A stretch of DNA of 51,479 nt from Methanothrix harundinacea (GCA_001509375.1 LGFT01000005.1:1-51479); one strand, 5' to 3'. Numbered from the stretch's first letter, positions 28,901-37,214 are shown. The notes: generated by a model not told the origin, from the letters alone. Program-made: numbers and translations.

Positions 28901-29754
28901 GCAAGGTAAAGGATTACATGCAATCTCCCGTCTACGTCATCGACAAGGAGGAGCCTGTGCAGCGTGCTAGGAACTTGATGCTCAAACACTACATCAGCAG
29001 GCTTCTTGTTATGGACGGAGAAAAACTGGCGGGAATTGTAACCAAACATGACATATCACACCGCCTTAGCCAAGCCGCCCCTGAGTGGCGAAGGCGCCCC
29101 ATCAGCAAAGTCCCCGTCAAGCTAGTGATGACCGACCGTCCCATAACCATCTACCCTGGGGCCACCGTGGAACAGGCCGCGGAGATCATGGACGAGAACG
29201 GAATAGACGGCCTTCCCGTGGAGAGGGATGAGGGGGAGATCGTGGGGATCATAACCTCAAGAGACCTAATCTCCTACTTTGTGGATAAAAATCCCAACTC
29301 CAAGGTCGGCGACCTGATGTCTCAGGCCGTCGTCAGCGTCCACAGGCACCACACCCTCGATCACGTATTGGAGGAGATGATCGATAACAGTGTCGACAGG
29401 GTCGTGGTATGTGAGGATAACGCCACTCCCGTAGGGGTGATAACCCATACCAATCTTGCCATATCTGGAATTTCCGACTCCAAGGGCGAGCTGAAGGGGA
29501 AAAACATCAAGATGGCGAGGAAGGACAGCACCGCAGGGAGGAAGGGATACAGGTACGTGAAGGAGGTCCCCCTGGTGGCGGAGGACATAATGTCCTACCC
29601 GATAATGTTCACCAACCCCGAAGTGAAGGCTGTTGATGCCGCCAAGATCCTCCTCGATAAGGAGATATGCGGCCTTCCGGTGGTAGACGAGGAGAAGTTG
29701 GTGGGGTTCTTCTCCACCCGCGATATAACCACTGAAGTGGCGAGGTGGTCGTAA
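28897..29754 (+). CDS. Four-CBS-domain protein with basic linker
   Basis: A 285-residue protein with four CBS motifs: KVKDYMQSPVYVIDKEEPVQ, KLVMTDRPITIYPGATVEQA, VGDLMSQAVVSVHRHHTLDH and AEDIMSYPIMFTNPEVKAVD. Between the third and fourth is a lysine/arginine-rich insert (KGKNIKMARKDSTAGRKGYR, residues about 198-217) absent from its siblings. It is overlapped by the upstream gene and followed after 2 bases by the fifth CBS gene. Confidence 0.87.
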   Translation: MSKVKDYMQSPVYVIDKEEPVQRARNLMLKHYISRLLVMDGEKLAGIVTKHDISHRLSQAAPEWRRRPISKVPVKLVMTDRPITIYPGATVEQAAEIMDENGIDGLPVERDEGEIVGIITSRDLISYFVDKNPNSKVGDLMSQAVVSVHRHHTLDHVLEEMIDNSVDRVVVCEDNATPVGVITHTNLAISGISDSKGELKGKNIKMARKDSTAGRKGYRYVKEVPLVAEDIMSYPIMFTNPEVKAVDAAKILLDKEICGLPVVDEEKLVGFFSTRDITTEVARWS

Positions 29755-29756
29755 CC

Positions 29757-30533
29757 ATGAAGGTAAAGGAGATAATGTCGAAACCGGTGACCATAGACAA
29801 ATCGGAGAGGATCACGCACGCGCTGGACATCATGGAGAAGCACGATCTCCGGAGGCTTCTCGTCACCAACGACGGCAAGCTCGGCGGAACCATCACCATG
29901 AGACAGATTGCGAGGGTTTTGGGAACCAGACAGAGGCTGGGGATGCCCGCCACCTCCCTTCACGTCGCCTCCGCCACATCGGATTCGGTGGTCAAGGTAG
30001 ATCCTGATATGAAGACAGAAGATGCCGTAATCCTCCTTCAGAAGACCTCGGTTCTGGTGGTCATGGATGAGGATGAGATCCTCGGCTGGGTGAGGCCAAA
30101 AGATATGCTCAAGGCCCTTAGAATGTCGGGGCTCGCCGCCGACGCCATGCGCACGCCCCTGACCGCCTCCCCCTCTGATCGGTTGATTCACGTCCGGAGG
30201 GTGATGCTCGACCGGGATGTAGGAAGACTTCCGGTGATGGAGAACGGGAAACTTGTGGGCATCATTTCGGAAAGAGATGTTGCAAAGTCCCTTCGAGCCT
30301 TCAGAGACTTGGTCCAGGGCGGTCAGCAGGAGGCCAGGGTCAAAAACCTCCTCGTCTCAGACGTTATGAGCCGGGGTGTAAAGTCGACCTACGTCGATAC
30401 GCCCCTTGAGGAGGCGAGAAAGGAGATGTTGGAGGAGGACCTGGGAGGTATACCGGTCCTAAACCAGAAGAACGAGCTTGTGGGAATGCTGACCAGGCGG
30501 TGCTTCTTCGACTACCTGGCGAAGCAGAAATGA
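29757..30533 (+). CDS. Four-CBS-domain protein next to the RNA ligase
   Basis: A 258-residue protein, start ATG 29757 with GAGGTGG upstream; the GTG 12 bases earlier lies in that site. Four CBS motifs: VKEIMSKPVTIDKSERITHA, a more degenerate second (SATSDSVVKVDPDMKTEDAV), DAMRTPLTASPSDRLIHVRR and VSDVMSRGVKSTYVDTPLEE. Its stop overlaps the start of the RNA ligase (ATGA), so the two are translationally coupled. A regulatory link to the ligase is inferred from this arrangement. Confidence 0.87.
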   Translation: MKVKEIMSKPVTIDKSERITHALDIMEKHDLRRLLVTNDGKLGGTITMRQIARVLGTRQRLGMPATSLHVASATSDSVVKVDPDMKTEDAVILLQKTSVLVVMDEDEILGWVRPKDMLKALRMSGLAADAMRTPLTASPSDRLIHVRRVMLDRDVGRLPVMENGKLVGIISERDVAKSLRAFRDLVQGGQQEARVKNLLVSDVMSRGVKSTYVDTPLEEARKEMLEEDLGGIPVLNQKNELVGMLTRRCFFDYLAKQK

Positions 30534-31651
30534 ACCTTCGGGCCGCGGCAGAGAGGCTGGGCTTATCGCCAGAGAGGATGGAACGGATGCTCGGACGGGT
30601 GGTCCGGGATTCCGATTGGCCGACGCCCCGGCTCCTCAGGTTCGACAAGGCAGTCTCCGGAATAGAGGCTGGAACGGTCGTCTTCGAAGAGGACGAGATC
30701 GTCTACGGCTACCCTAAGATACGGCGGGCGATGATGCTTTCGCCCGCCATCAAGAGATGTTTTCCTGACGGTGTTCTTGTCGAGGAGAAGATGAACGGCC
30801 ACAACGTCAGGGTGGCAAGTGTCGATGGGAGAATAATCGCCCTCACCAGAGGGGGCTTCATATGCCCCTACTCCACAGAGGTGGCCAACGATCAGATACC
30901 CCCGGAGATCTTCAAAGATAATCCGGACCTGGTCTTATGCGGCGAGATGGCGGGTCCCAAAAACCCCTATGTTCCTAAAGAGGTCTACCCAATAGAGTCG
31001 ATGGACTTCTACCTCTTCGATGTATCAAGAAAGGGGAGGAGGGATATGGACGGATCTTCGAGAACTCACGCCCTCGCCGAAGAGTACGGGATCAGATCCG
31101 TCCCCCTCTTCGGCAAATTCGGCCTCGATGAGGCAGCCGGGGAGATAAAGGAGATCGTAATGGACCTGGGGGCCCGGGGGCGGGAGGGCGTCGTCATCAA
31201 GGACCCCGAAAACCAGAAAAGCCCCATCAAGTACACCAGCTCCGAGAGTAACTGCAAAGATCTGGAGTTCGCCTTCCGGTACTACAACGACTATGGTCAG
31301 GACTTCTTCTTCTCCAGGGTGGTCCGCGAGGGATTCCAGGCGGCAGAATGGTCCGATGGCGAGGACGAATTTATTGAGAGGTGTTTTCGCCTTGGAAAAA
31401 GCATGCTAGGACCCATGAGGGAGACGGTGGAAGCAAAGATCGCCGGGGAGCCGATCGTCCAGGAGGTGGAGATAATGGTAAAAGACCTCCAGACGGCGGC
31501 GGATTTCGAAGAGCACTTCCGAAGGATGGGGGTCCGGGCCCTGTTCGATCCCCCCCTATCTTGTCCCGGCGGCCACCTGGTTAAGATAAAGAGACTCGTC
31601 ATGAGCACCAACGACAAGACCGAGTCCGTCATCGAGGGGCAGCTCTGGTAA
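30530..31651 (+). CDS. ATP-dependent RNA ligase, Rnl3 (archaeal homodimeric) family
   Basis: A 373-residue nucleotidyltransferase. Motif I VEEKMNGHNVR has the adenylated lysine at residue 87. Motif III is in DFYLFDVSRK, motif IV in REGVVIKDP and motif V in SPIKYTS. A unique N-terminal module and a C-terminal helical domain used for dimerisation fit the archaeal Rnl3 family. The characterised Methanothermobacter and Pyrococcus enzymes circularise single-stranded RNA in vitro; the cellular role is unsettled. The start is ATG 30530, overlapping the last CBS gene. Confidence 0.9.
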   Translation: MNLRAAAERLGLSPERMERMLGRVVRDSDWPTPRLLRFDKAVSGIEAGTVVFEEDEIVYGYPKIRRAMMLSPAIKRCFPDGVLVEEKMNGHNVRVASVDGRIIALTRGGFICPYSTEVANDQIPPEIFKDNPDLVLCGEMAGPKNPYVPKEVYPIESMDFYLFDVSRKGRRDMDGSSRTHALAEEYGIRSVPLFGKFGLDEAAGEIKEIVMDLGARGREGVVIKDPENQKSPIKYTSSESNCKDLEFAFRYYNDYGQDFFFSRVVREGFQAAEWSDGEDEFIERCFRLGKSMLGPMRETVEAKIAGEPIVQEVEIMVKDLQTAADFEEHFRRMGVRALFDPPLSCPGGHLVKIKRLVMSTNDKTESVIEGQLW

Positions 31652-31712
31652 ATCCGATGATGGGATGGGATCAGACGGAATGGTTATAGGGGATCAGAAT
31701 CGACCTTAGGGA

Positions 31713-32945
31713 ATGGTCACCATGAGCGAAACCTGTGACATAGAGATGGAAGGGCACCTTATCGATTCGCTCACGCTCACCAAGGCGCTGGACAAGATAA
31801 TGAGCATGGGCGGAGAGTTCGAGATCAAGACGTTTCAGGTGGGCAAACGAAAGCACGATACGAGTTACGTTAAGATCGCGATCTCGGGAGAAGACGACGA
31901 TCACCTGGGCAGGATCCTCCTTGCGCTCCACCCCCTCGGTGCGCGGGTGATCGAGGCCGAGGACGTCCACCTAGAGATCGCGCCCCAGGACAGGGTCGTC
32001 CCTCGAGGCTTCTACTCCACCACAAACCACCTCACCTATGTCCGGCACCACAGTGCCTGGCTTGAGGTGGAGGACATTCAGATGGACTGCCTAATCATCG
32101 TCAAGGAGGGGCGGGCGATATGTGTTCCTATCGGCCAGATCGAGAAGGGAGATATGGTCGTCGTCGGGACCGCTGGGGTGAGGGTGGTGCCGCCAGAGCG
32201 ACCCCGGGAGAAGACATTCTTCGAGTTCATGTCCAACGAGGTCTCCTCGGAGAGGCCCTCCGGAGAGATCGTGAAGCAGCTGGCTGAGGAGATCCTGGCC
32301 ACGAAGAGGGCCGGAGGGAAGATCGCCGTGGTGGGCGGCCCCGGCATAATCCACACCGGAGCCTCAGGGGCCCTGGCAGAGCTGATCCGAGACGGGTACA
32401 TTGACGTCCTCCTGGCGGGAAACGCCCTGGCGGTCCACGACATTGAGCGGCAGCTCTTCGGGACGAGCCTGGGGATGGATCCCCACGGCAATTTGACCTC
32501 CGCAGGCCACCGAAACCACATCTATGCCATCAGCGAGGTGATCGCCAGCGGCTCCATCAAACAGGCGGTGGATGACGGCAAATTAAGGGGCGGGATCATG
32601 TACGAGTGCATCAGACAGGGGATACCCTACGTCCTGGCGGGGTCGATCCGGGACGATGGACCCCTTCCGGACGTGATTACCGATACCGTAGAGGCTCAGA
32701 AGGCGATGTTCGAGGCCCTCCGGGGGGTCGACATGGTGATCATGATGGCGACGATGCTCCACTCGATAGCCACCGGAAATCTGCTTCCCTCCCGGGTCAA
32801 GACGATCTGCGTCGACATCAATCCCTCCACTGTGACGAAGCTTATGGATCGGGGGACGGCTCAGGCCATCGGCCTTGTGACCGACATCGGGATATTCCTG
32901 CCGAGGCTGGCCGAGGAGGTCGGGCGGCTGGCAGAGGCATCGTAA
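31713..32945 (+). CDS. Archaeal ornithine cyclodeaminase family protein (TIGR00300 type)
   Basis: A 410-residue protein. The N-terminal half (MEGHLIDSLTLTKALDKIM, later HLTYVRHHSAWLEVEDIQMD) is the LOR/SDH-type conserved domain. The C-terminal half has a nucleotide-binding fold (KIAVVGGPGIIHTGASGALAE, VLLAGNALAVHDIERQ, MDPHGNLTSAGHRNHIYAI). A Methanococcus homologue has been reported as an ornithine cyclodeaminase making proline, and the same domain occurs in cyanobacterial ArgZ/AgrE. That activity is the best guess. ATG 31713 or ATG 31722 could be the start. It is monocistronic. Confidence 0.82.
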   Translation: MVTMSETCDIEMEGHLIDSLTLTKALDKIMSMGGEFEIKTFQVGKRKHDTSYVKIAISGEDDDHLGRILLALHPLGARVIEAEDVHLEIAPQDRVVPRGFYSTTNHLTYVRHHSAWLEVEDIQMDCLIIVKEGRAICVPIGQIEKGDMVVVGTAGVRVVPPERPREKTFFEFMSNEVSSERPSGEIVKQLAEEILATKRAGGKIAVVGGPGIIHTGASGALAELIRDGYIDVLLAGNALAVHDIERQLFGTSLGMDPHGNLTSAGHRNHIYAISEVIASGSIKQAVDDGKLRGGIMYECIRQGIPYVLAGSIRDDGPLPDVITDTVEAQKAMFEALRGVDMVIMMATMLHSIATGNLLPSRVKTICVDINPSTVTKLMDRGTAQAIGLVTDIGIFLPRLAEEVGRLAEAS

Positions 32946-33028
32946 TCCTGATCATCGACCGCCAGCCATCGATAGACGGATCGCAACGCTTAAATTGGGA
33001 ACGGCCGCAATATGCCGGGTATACCTGT

Positions 33029-33120
33029 GCCGCCGTGGCTTAGCCCGGTAAAGCGGCTGATTCGTAAGGCAACCGGCCCGATATATCAGCAGGTCATGGG
33101 TTCGAATCCCATCGGCGGCT
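33029..33120 (+). tRNA. tRNA-Thr (CGT) with an 18-base intron
   Basis: The gene starts GCCGCCGTGGCTTAGCCCGG and ends GGTTCGAATCCCATCGGCGGC plus T73. The acceptor stem is perfect (GCCGCCG/CGGCGGC). The anticodon stem GCTGA/TCAGC encloses TTCGTA-A, anticodon CGT. It is broken after position 37 by about 18 bases (AGGCAACCGGCCCGATAT), a typical bulge-helix-bulge intron place. CCA is not encoded. A TTAAAT box lies near 32988-32995, about 35-40 bases upstream. Confidence 0.95.
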
Positions 33121-33160
33121 TCTCTTTTTGTCTTATTCATTCTGTCTTCGTCTCTTCCCC
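33121..33160 (+). terminator. T-rich terminator after tRNA-Thr
   Basis: The sequence after the tRNA, TCTCTTTTTGTCTTATTC, is pyrimidine- and T-rich, as expected for archaeal oligo-T termination. Confidence 0.4.
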
Positions 33161-33249
33161 TCAAAAAAAACTCCGAGCTCGGCCTGGAGATGAGCAGATC
33201 TCTGTGCACATGCCGGGCTCCTTCCGGCGTTCTGTCAACTCCGCAATAC

Positions 33250-33257
33250 TTTATATA
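33250..33257 (+). promoter_or_regulatory. TATA box of tbp
   Basis: TTTATATA, a consensus archaeal box A, 41 bases before the tbp start codon. The predicted transcription start leaves only a short leader containing GGAGAG. Confidence 0.7.
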
Positions 33258-33297
33258 CCCTCACCTTAAAAAGGAGGGGTAGCGGAGAGACGTGATT

Positions 33298-33849
33298 ATG
33301 GAGTCCACCATCAATATAGAGAACGTCGTCGCCTCTACAAAGCTCGCCGAAGAATTCGATCTGATCAGGATCGAGTCTGAGCTGGAGGGCGCCGAATACA
33401 ACAAGGAGAAATTTCCAGGGCTCGTCTACAGGGTCAAAGCGCCGCGAGCGGCCTTTCTGATCTTCACCACGGGAAAGGTGGTATGCACCGGCGCGAAGAA
33501 CGTCGAGGACGTGAGGACGGTGATAACCAACATGGCCCAGACCCTGAAGTCGATCGGGTTTGAGGACGTCAATCTCAACCCCGAGATCCACGTCCAGAAC
33601 ATCGTCGCCAGCGCCGACCTCAAGACCGATCTGAACCTGAACGCCATAGCCCTCGGCTTGGGCCTTGAGAACATCGAGTACGAGCCGGAGCAGTTCCCCG
33701 GCCTCGTCTACAGAATCAAGACCCCCAAGGTGGTGGTCCTGATATTCAGCTCTGGAAAGTTGGTGGTGACCGGAGGGAAGTCGCCCGACGAGTGCCAGGA
33801 GGGCGTCAAGATCGTCCGGGTCCAGCTGGAGAACCTCGGCCTTCTCTGA
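33298..33849 (+). CDS. tbp: TATA-box-binding protein
   Basis: A 183-residue TBP with the expected two direct repeats. Repeat 1: [16 protein letters not shown]...[18 protein letters not shown]. Repeat 2: [16 protein letters not shown]...[18 protein letters not shown]. The paired FPGLVYR motifs bend and contact DNA. Start ATG 33298 has GGAGAG at 7 bases; the in-frame GTG at 33292 is unlikely. Length matches archaeal TBPs. Methanosarcinales may carry several TBP paralogues; only one is in this window. Confidence 0.97.
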   Translation: MESTINIENVVASTKLAEEFDLIRIESELEGAEYNKEKFPGLVYRVKAPRAAFLIFTTGKVVCTGAKNVEDVRTVITNMAQTLKSIGFEDVNLNPEIHVQNIVASADLKTDLNLNAIALGLGLENIEYEPEQFPGLVYRIKTPKVVVLIFSSGKLVVTGGKSPDECQEGVKIVRVQLENLGLL

Positions 33850-33997
33850 TCTTATAACGATCCCGATACAGACCGTATCCGTCTCTCACCACATCGGTCG
33901 AACGATTGGCGGCGGATGAAGGATGAGTTTGGAGCTTAATGCCCCTCGACGAAAGCTCACCAACAGAACCGTCAAGCCTTGCATCTTCTATCCCAGA

Positions 33998-35356
33998 TCA
34001 CCGGGAGGTCTTTTCGAACAGCAGCTCTATCATCTCTTTTCGGCCCAGGCTCTCCTGAGATCCCGTCGACATATCCCTCAAGGTGGCCTTCCCCTCTTCG
34101 ACCTCTTTTGGACCTATGATCACGGCAAAGCTCGCGCCGATGCTGCTCGCCTGCTTCAGCTGGGCCCCAAGCCCCCGACCCATGACGTCGATGACCACCG
34201 GAACATCGAGGCCGTCGCGAAGCTCTTTTGCCGCCATGATCGCCTCGGTCCGGACCTGCGGAACGAAGACGACGGCCACGGGAGCTGGGGGCCTCTCGTC
34301 GAGGGCTACGATCTCCATGATCCTATCAAATCCGATCCCAAAGCCCGTGGACCTCGTCTCCTGCCCTCCGAGAAGGCCCGCGAGCATGTAAGTCCCGCCG
34401 CCGCAGATCTGATTTTGGGCGCCGAGGCCCGCTGCGTAGATCTCAAAGACCGTCCCCGTGTAGTACTCAAGGCCCCGGACGATCTCAAAGTCCACCGTCG
34501 CCTCGGTGCCATAGGTCGCCAGGAGATCCACCAGCTCCGAGAAGTGGGCCAGATCCAGGTCTGATGCCGCGGCCCTGTCGGACCTTGTGGCGCGGTCCCC
34601 GGCGGCGCCGATGGGCGTGGTCTCAGAGGAGTCCGCCTTTGTCTCTTCTGGGGCTGGGCCGTCTGACATTGTGGCCAGGTTATCAGCCAATTCCATCGCT
34701 CGATCGAGGGCCCGTCGCCCCTTCAGGTCGATCAGCTCCGTTAAGCCCAGGTGGTCCGCCCCGATCTCCTGGAGCTTTTCGGCGAGGAGGTCTCGCTCCT
34801 TCTTGTCGATGAACTTCATCACCACCGGCCTCTCGGAGGCGGGGATCATTCTCATCATCCCCCTGATGAGGCCGAGGTAGCCGAGATGGAGGTCTCCCGA
34901 GACGCCGGAGCTCTCGATCAGCTTCGTGGCGAGGGCGATCACCTCCGCCTCGGCGTCGGGCCGGTCGCTTCCGACGAGCTCCGCTCCGAGCTGCCAGAAC
35001 TCCCGAAACCGGCCCCGCTGGGGCCGCTCGTACCGGAAGCAGTTTCCGAAGTAGTGGAGCCGGAGGGGCTTTGGCGCCGTCTGGAGCTCGTTCACATACA
35101 TCCTCATCACCGGAGCCGTCAGCTCAGGCCGCAGCGCCAGGTCCCTGCCTCCCTTGTCCTTGAAGGCGTAGATCTCCTCGATGATCGACGGCCCCGACTT
35201 CGCAGTGAAAAGCTCCAAGTGCTCGAAGGTGGGGGTCGATATCTCCTGGTAGCCCCACCTCTCCAATATCCCCTGCATCCGCTTTCTGACGGCCCCCCTC
35301 CTGAAGGAGTCCTCGGGGAGGAAGTCTCGTGTCCCTCTCGGTCTTTGGATCGTCAT
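33998..35356 (-). CDS. hisS: Histidyl-tRNA synthetase
   Basis: A 452-residue class II synthetase. N-terminal RPRGTRDFLPED, motif 2 FRYERPQRGRFREFWQ, and the histidine motifs LEYYTGTVFEIY and GGGTYMLAGLLGG are present, with an anticodon-binding domain at the C-terminus. Residues about 226-265 form a low-complexity Ala/Ser/Thr/Asp-rich insertion (from NLATMSDGPAPEETK to DRAAASDLD) within the catalytic-core insertion domain. This is unlike typical HisS and probably a surface loop expansion. It charges tRNA-His, whose G-1 is made by Thg1 when not encoded. Confidence 0.95.
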   Translation of the reverse strand: MTIQRPRGTRDFLPEDSFRRGAVRKRMQGILERWGYQEISTPTFEHLELFTAKSGPSIIEEIYAFKDKGGRDLALRPELTAPVMRMYVNELQTAPKPLRLHYFGNCFRYERPQRGRFREFWQLGAELVGSDRPDAEAEVIALATKLIESSGVSGDLHLGYLGLIRGMMRMIPASERPVVMKFIDKKERDLLAEKLQEIGADHLGLTELIDLKGRRALDRAMELADNLATMSDGPAPEETKADSSETTPIGAAGDRATRSDRAAASDLDLAHFSELVDLLATYGTEATVDFEIVRGLEYYTGTVFEIYAAGLGAQNQICGGGTYMLAGLLGGQETRSTGFGIGFDRIMEIVALDERPPAPVAVVFVPQVRTEAIMAAKELRDGLDVPVVIDVMGRGLGAQLKQASSIGASFAVIIGPKEVEEGKATLRDMSTGSQESLGRKEMIELLFEKTSR

Positions 35357-35775
35357 GCCACACCGCCCATGCCGCGAGGCCCCTTAAGGCTTTTGGAGCC
35401 GAAAAGTCCCGGGCCGGAGGGCTCAATACTTTCGCCCCGCGAGCCTCGACCTTTTGTAGGGCGGAATAGAAGGATAGGTTGCGAGGCAAAAGCCCCAAGG
35501 GCGCGGCCTCCATTGCCATGATCGGATCGAGGCAGGGAGAGGGTCCCTTCAATCCCCCTTCATTTCCCTCTCCCAAAGGCCTCCATTTTTCTTCTTTGAT
35601 CCGCTTCTCCTCCTAGCACCTTTTTAAAATGTCATTACTTCCGCACCGCGCGAACAACTCCCATATAAAACGACCGACCTCATGGGCTGGTGATCGTCTT
35701 TCCGCGAGAAGATGATGCCTTCGGGGTCCGGCTTCGGTGGGAACTAGATAACGACGATGTGATCGGTGAGCTGAT
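35357..35775. other. Intergenic region, no gene recognised
   Basis: About 420 bases between the divergent hisS and a small membrane-protein gene. Two A/T-rich patches stand out: TTTTTAAAAT at 35621-35630, which could serve either strand, and ATATAAAA at 35663-35670, a plausible TATA box for the plus-strand gene. GC-rich open frames here are antisense shadows with no recognisable content. Confidence 0.4.
35663..35670 (+). promoter_or_regulatory. TATA-like box upstream of the small membrane-protein gene
   Basis: ATATAAAA in CCCATATAAAACG, about 105 bases before the start codon. No closer box is seen. Confidence 0.35.
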
Positions 35776-36087
35776 ATGGTGGCGGTGGAGATTGACGAGG
35801 GATCCATGATGGTCGCCGTGGTGGGAGCGATGTCCAGCGCCTTTGTGACCTTGATCTTCTGCTACCTCACCTTCCGTGTGAGCCTCGAGGCGCGGCTGAA
35901 GGACATGGAGCACCAGATGGAGATCCTCGCTGATCTGGAAGAGGCCTCCCTCGCTCAGGAGGAGAGGATAAGGGATCTCGAGATGGAGGCAAGCAGCATG
36001 GTGGTGCTCACCAGAGACGGGATGGCGTGCCCGGTGGGGCTCGGCAGATCGATGGAGAATGGAAGAATCTTTCCGAGAGACGATTAG
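35776..36087 (+). CDS. Small hypothetical membrane protein with coiled coil
   Basis: A 103-residue protein of unknown function. Residues about 11-35 form one membrane segment (MMVAVVGAMSSAFVTLIFCYLTF). Residues about 36-75 are a charged heptad-like helix (RLKDMEHQMEILADLEEASL, then QEERIRDLEMEA), a likely short coiled coil facing the cytoplasm or exterior. The C-terminal 30 residues are unstructured in appearance. It is monocistronic and convergent with the acidic lipoprotein gene. No family recognised. Confidence 0.55.
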   Translation: MVAVEIDEGSMMVAVVGAMSSAFVTLIFCYLTFRVSLEARLKDMEHQMEILADLEEASLAQEERIRDLEMEASSMVVLTRDGMACPVGLGRSMENGRIFPRDD

Positions 36088-36095
36088 CGCCAGGA

Positions 36096-36114
36096 ACGCT
36101 AAAAAAAAGAGTTG
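36096..36114 (-). terminator. Oligo-T terminator on the minus strand
   Basis: The plus-strand run of eight A residues in CGCTAAAAAAAAGAG reads CTCTTTTTTTTAGCG on the minus strand. It lies about 20 bases after the lipoprotein stop. Confidence 0.45.
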
Positions 36115-36132
36115 CTCGATCCGGCTTCGGAC

Positions 36133-36426
36133 TCAGTGCCCGCTCTCAGCCTCAACCTCGCCGACAGTGGCCTCGCCCAGATCTTCGCCTTCATCCTCGC
36201 CGTGGTCCGCCATCTCCTCGGCCTCGGCCTCCATCTCCTCGATCTCCTCCATCGGGGCGGAGTCCTCCTCCTCCTCCACCTCCTCTTCTTCGCCGCTCAC
36301 GGCGCTCTCTTCGTGCGATTCTTTAGCCTCTGCCGACTCTTCAGCCCCGTCCTCGCCGACGCAGCCACAGGCGAAAGCCGCGGCGAGGACGAGAATTAGG
36401 GCAAAAATCCAGCTGTGCTTAAACAT
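36133..36426 (-). CDS. Small, extremely acidic putative lipoprotein
   Basis: A 97-residue protein. Residues 1-20 form a signal peptide (KHSWIFALILVLAAAFAC) ending in a lipobox-like AFACGC. The remaining 75 residues are almost entirely Glu, Ala, Ser and Asp with few basic residues, so the mature part should be a disordered polyanion tethered to the cell surface. The codons are GAG/GAC-heavy, which makes the opposite strand serine-rich and open. It may bind cations or pad the envelope; function unknown. Confidence 0.65.
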   Translation of the reverse strand: MFKHSWIFALILVLAAAFACGCVGEDGAEESAEAKESHEESAVSGEEEEVEEEEDSAPMEEIEEMEAEAEEMADHGEDEGEDLGEATVGEVEAESGH

Positions 36427-36542
36427 GGCCTCGTCGTGGTAGTGTATATATTAAAAAGCTGACGAGGAAATGGCTCCACCACTGACGAGAAAGAGGCGAA
36501 ACTCGGCCGATGGTCAACCCAACAATAACCCTCGTCACCACC

Positions 36543-37145
36543 TCATTTCATCCGCCCTAGCTCCCGATTGATCGCCTCCAGATCGAACTTCTCGGGATCG
36601 AAATTCCCGCCGACCCAATCGAGATACTCCTCATGCTCAGGATGGTCGGGATTGGAAATCGCCTCCACAAACTCCTCATAGTCCCAGACGCCACCGCAGT
36701 CCTCGGGAGGAGCCGATCTTTCTCCCGCGATACAGATCGGATATTTGACTTCCGGGTCAGGGGGCAGTATCTTCTCCACCAGGATCTCGTGAATCCAGCT
36801 GTCCCCTAAGTCGTACTCGTAGAGAAATCGAGACTTCTCGGCGAGGGCCAGCTTGCTCAGCTTAACCCTTTTTTCGGACGTCATCCCCATCTCGTCGAGA
36901 TCGACTTCACCAGGATAATAGGGCATACTGTAACTAACTCCTCCGATATCGAAAACGTGTAGATGATAGTCCTCCCAGCCCATGATCGCCTGAAGGACGC
37001 GGTGAAACTTGGGGAGGGTTATGTCGTCGGTCACCTGAAACCTGCGCCAGATCGGAGGACTGATACCCTTGAGGGTGACCTTGAGCTGATATACGGACAC
37101 GATCCGGGATTTTTTTTGAGATTTGCCTTCTGCTTTTTGAGCCAT
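36543..37145 (-). CDS. Plasmid pRiA4b ORF-3-like (PRiA4_ORF3) protein
   Basis: A 200-residue soluble protein of the PRiA4_ORF3-like family. Diagnostic parts are YQLKVTLKGISPPIWRRFQV, the LPKFHRVLQAIMGWEDYHLHVF segment (in two pieces), LYEYDLGDSWIHEI and CGGVWDYEEF. The family is widespread and often found near mobile elements; its function is not established. Start ATG 37145 has GAAGGGA upstream; an in-frame ATG at 37178 is less likely. It may have been acquired by transfer, though its codon use fits the surroundings. Confidence 0.85.
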   Translation of the reverse strand: MAQKAEGKSQKKSRIVSVYQLKVTLKGISPPIWRRFQVTDDITLPKFHRVLQAIMGWEDYHLHVFDIGGVSYSMPYYPGEVDLDEMGMTSEKRVKLSKLALAEKSRFLYEYDLGDSWIHEILVEKILPPDPEVKYPICIAGERSAPPEDCGGVWDYEEFVEAISNPDHPEHEEYLDWVGGNFDPEKFDLEAINRELGRMK

Positions 37146-37214
37146 GTTGATCCCTTCTAAGAATTCATCTGGTGGCAAGTTCGAATACTCGGATGAGGAG
37201 CTACACGCGAGTGG

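Noticed and set aside
33923-34564. A 213-codon plus-strand frame opposite hisS, and similar long frames at 34751-35521
   Set aside because: Shadow frames of hisS codons; the protein sequence has no known features.
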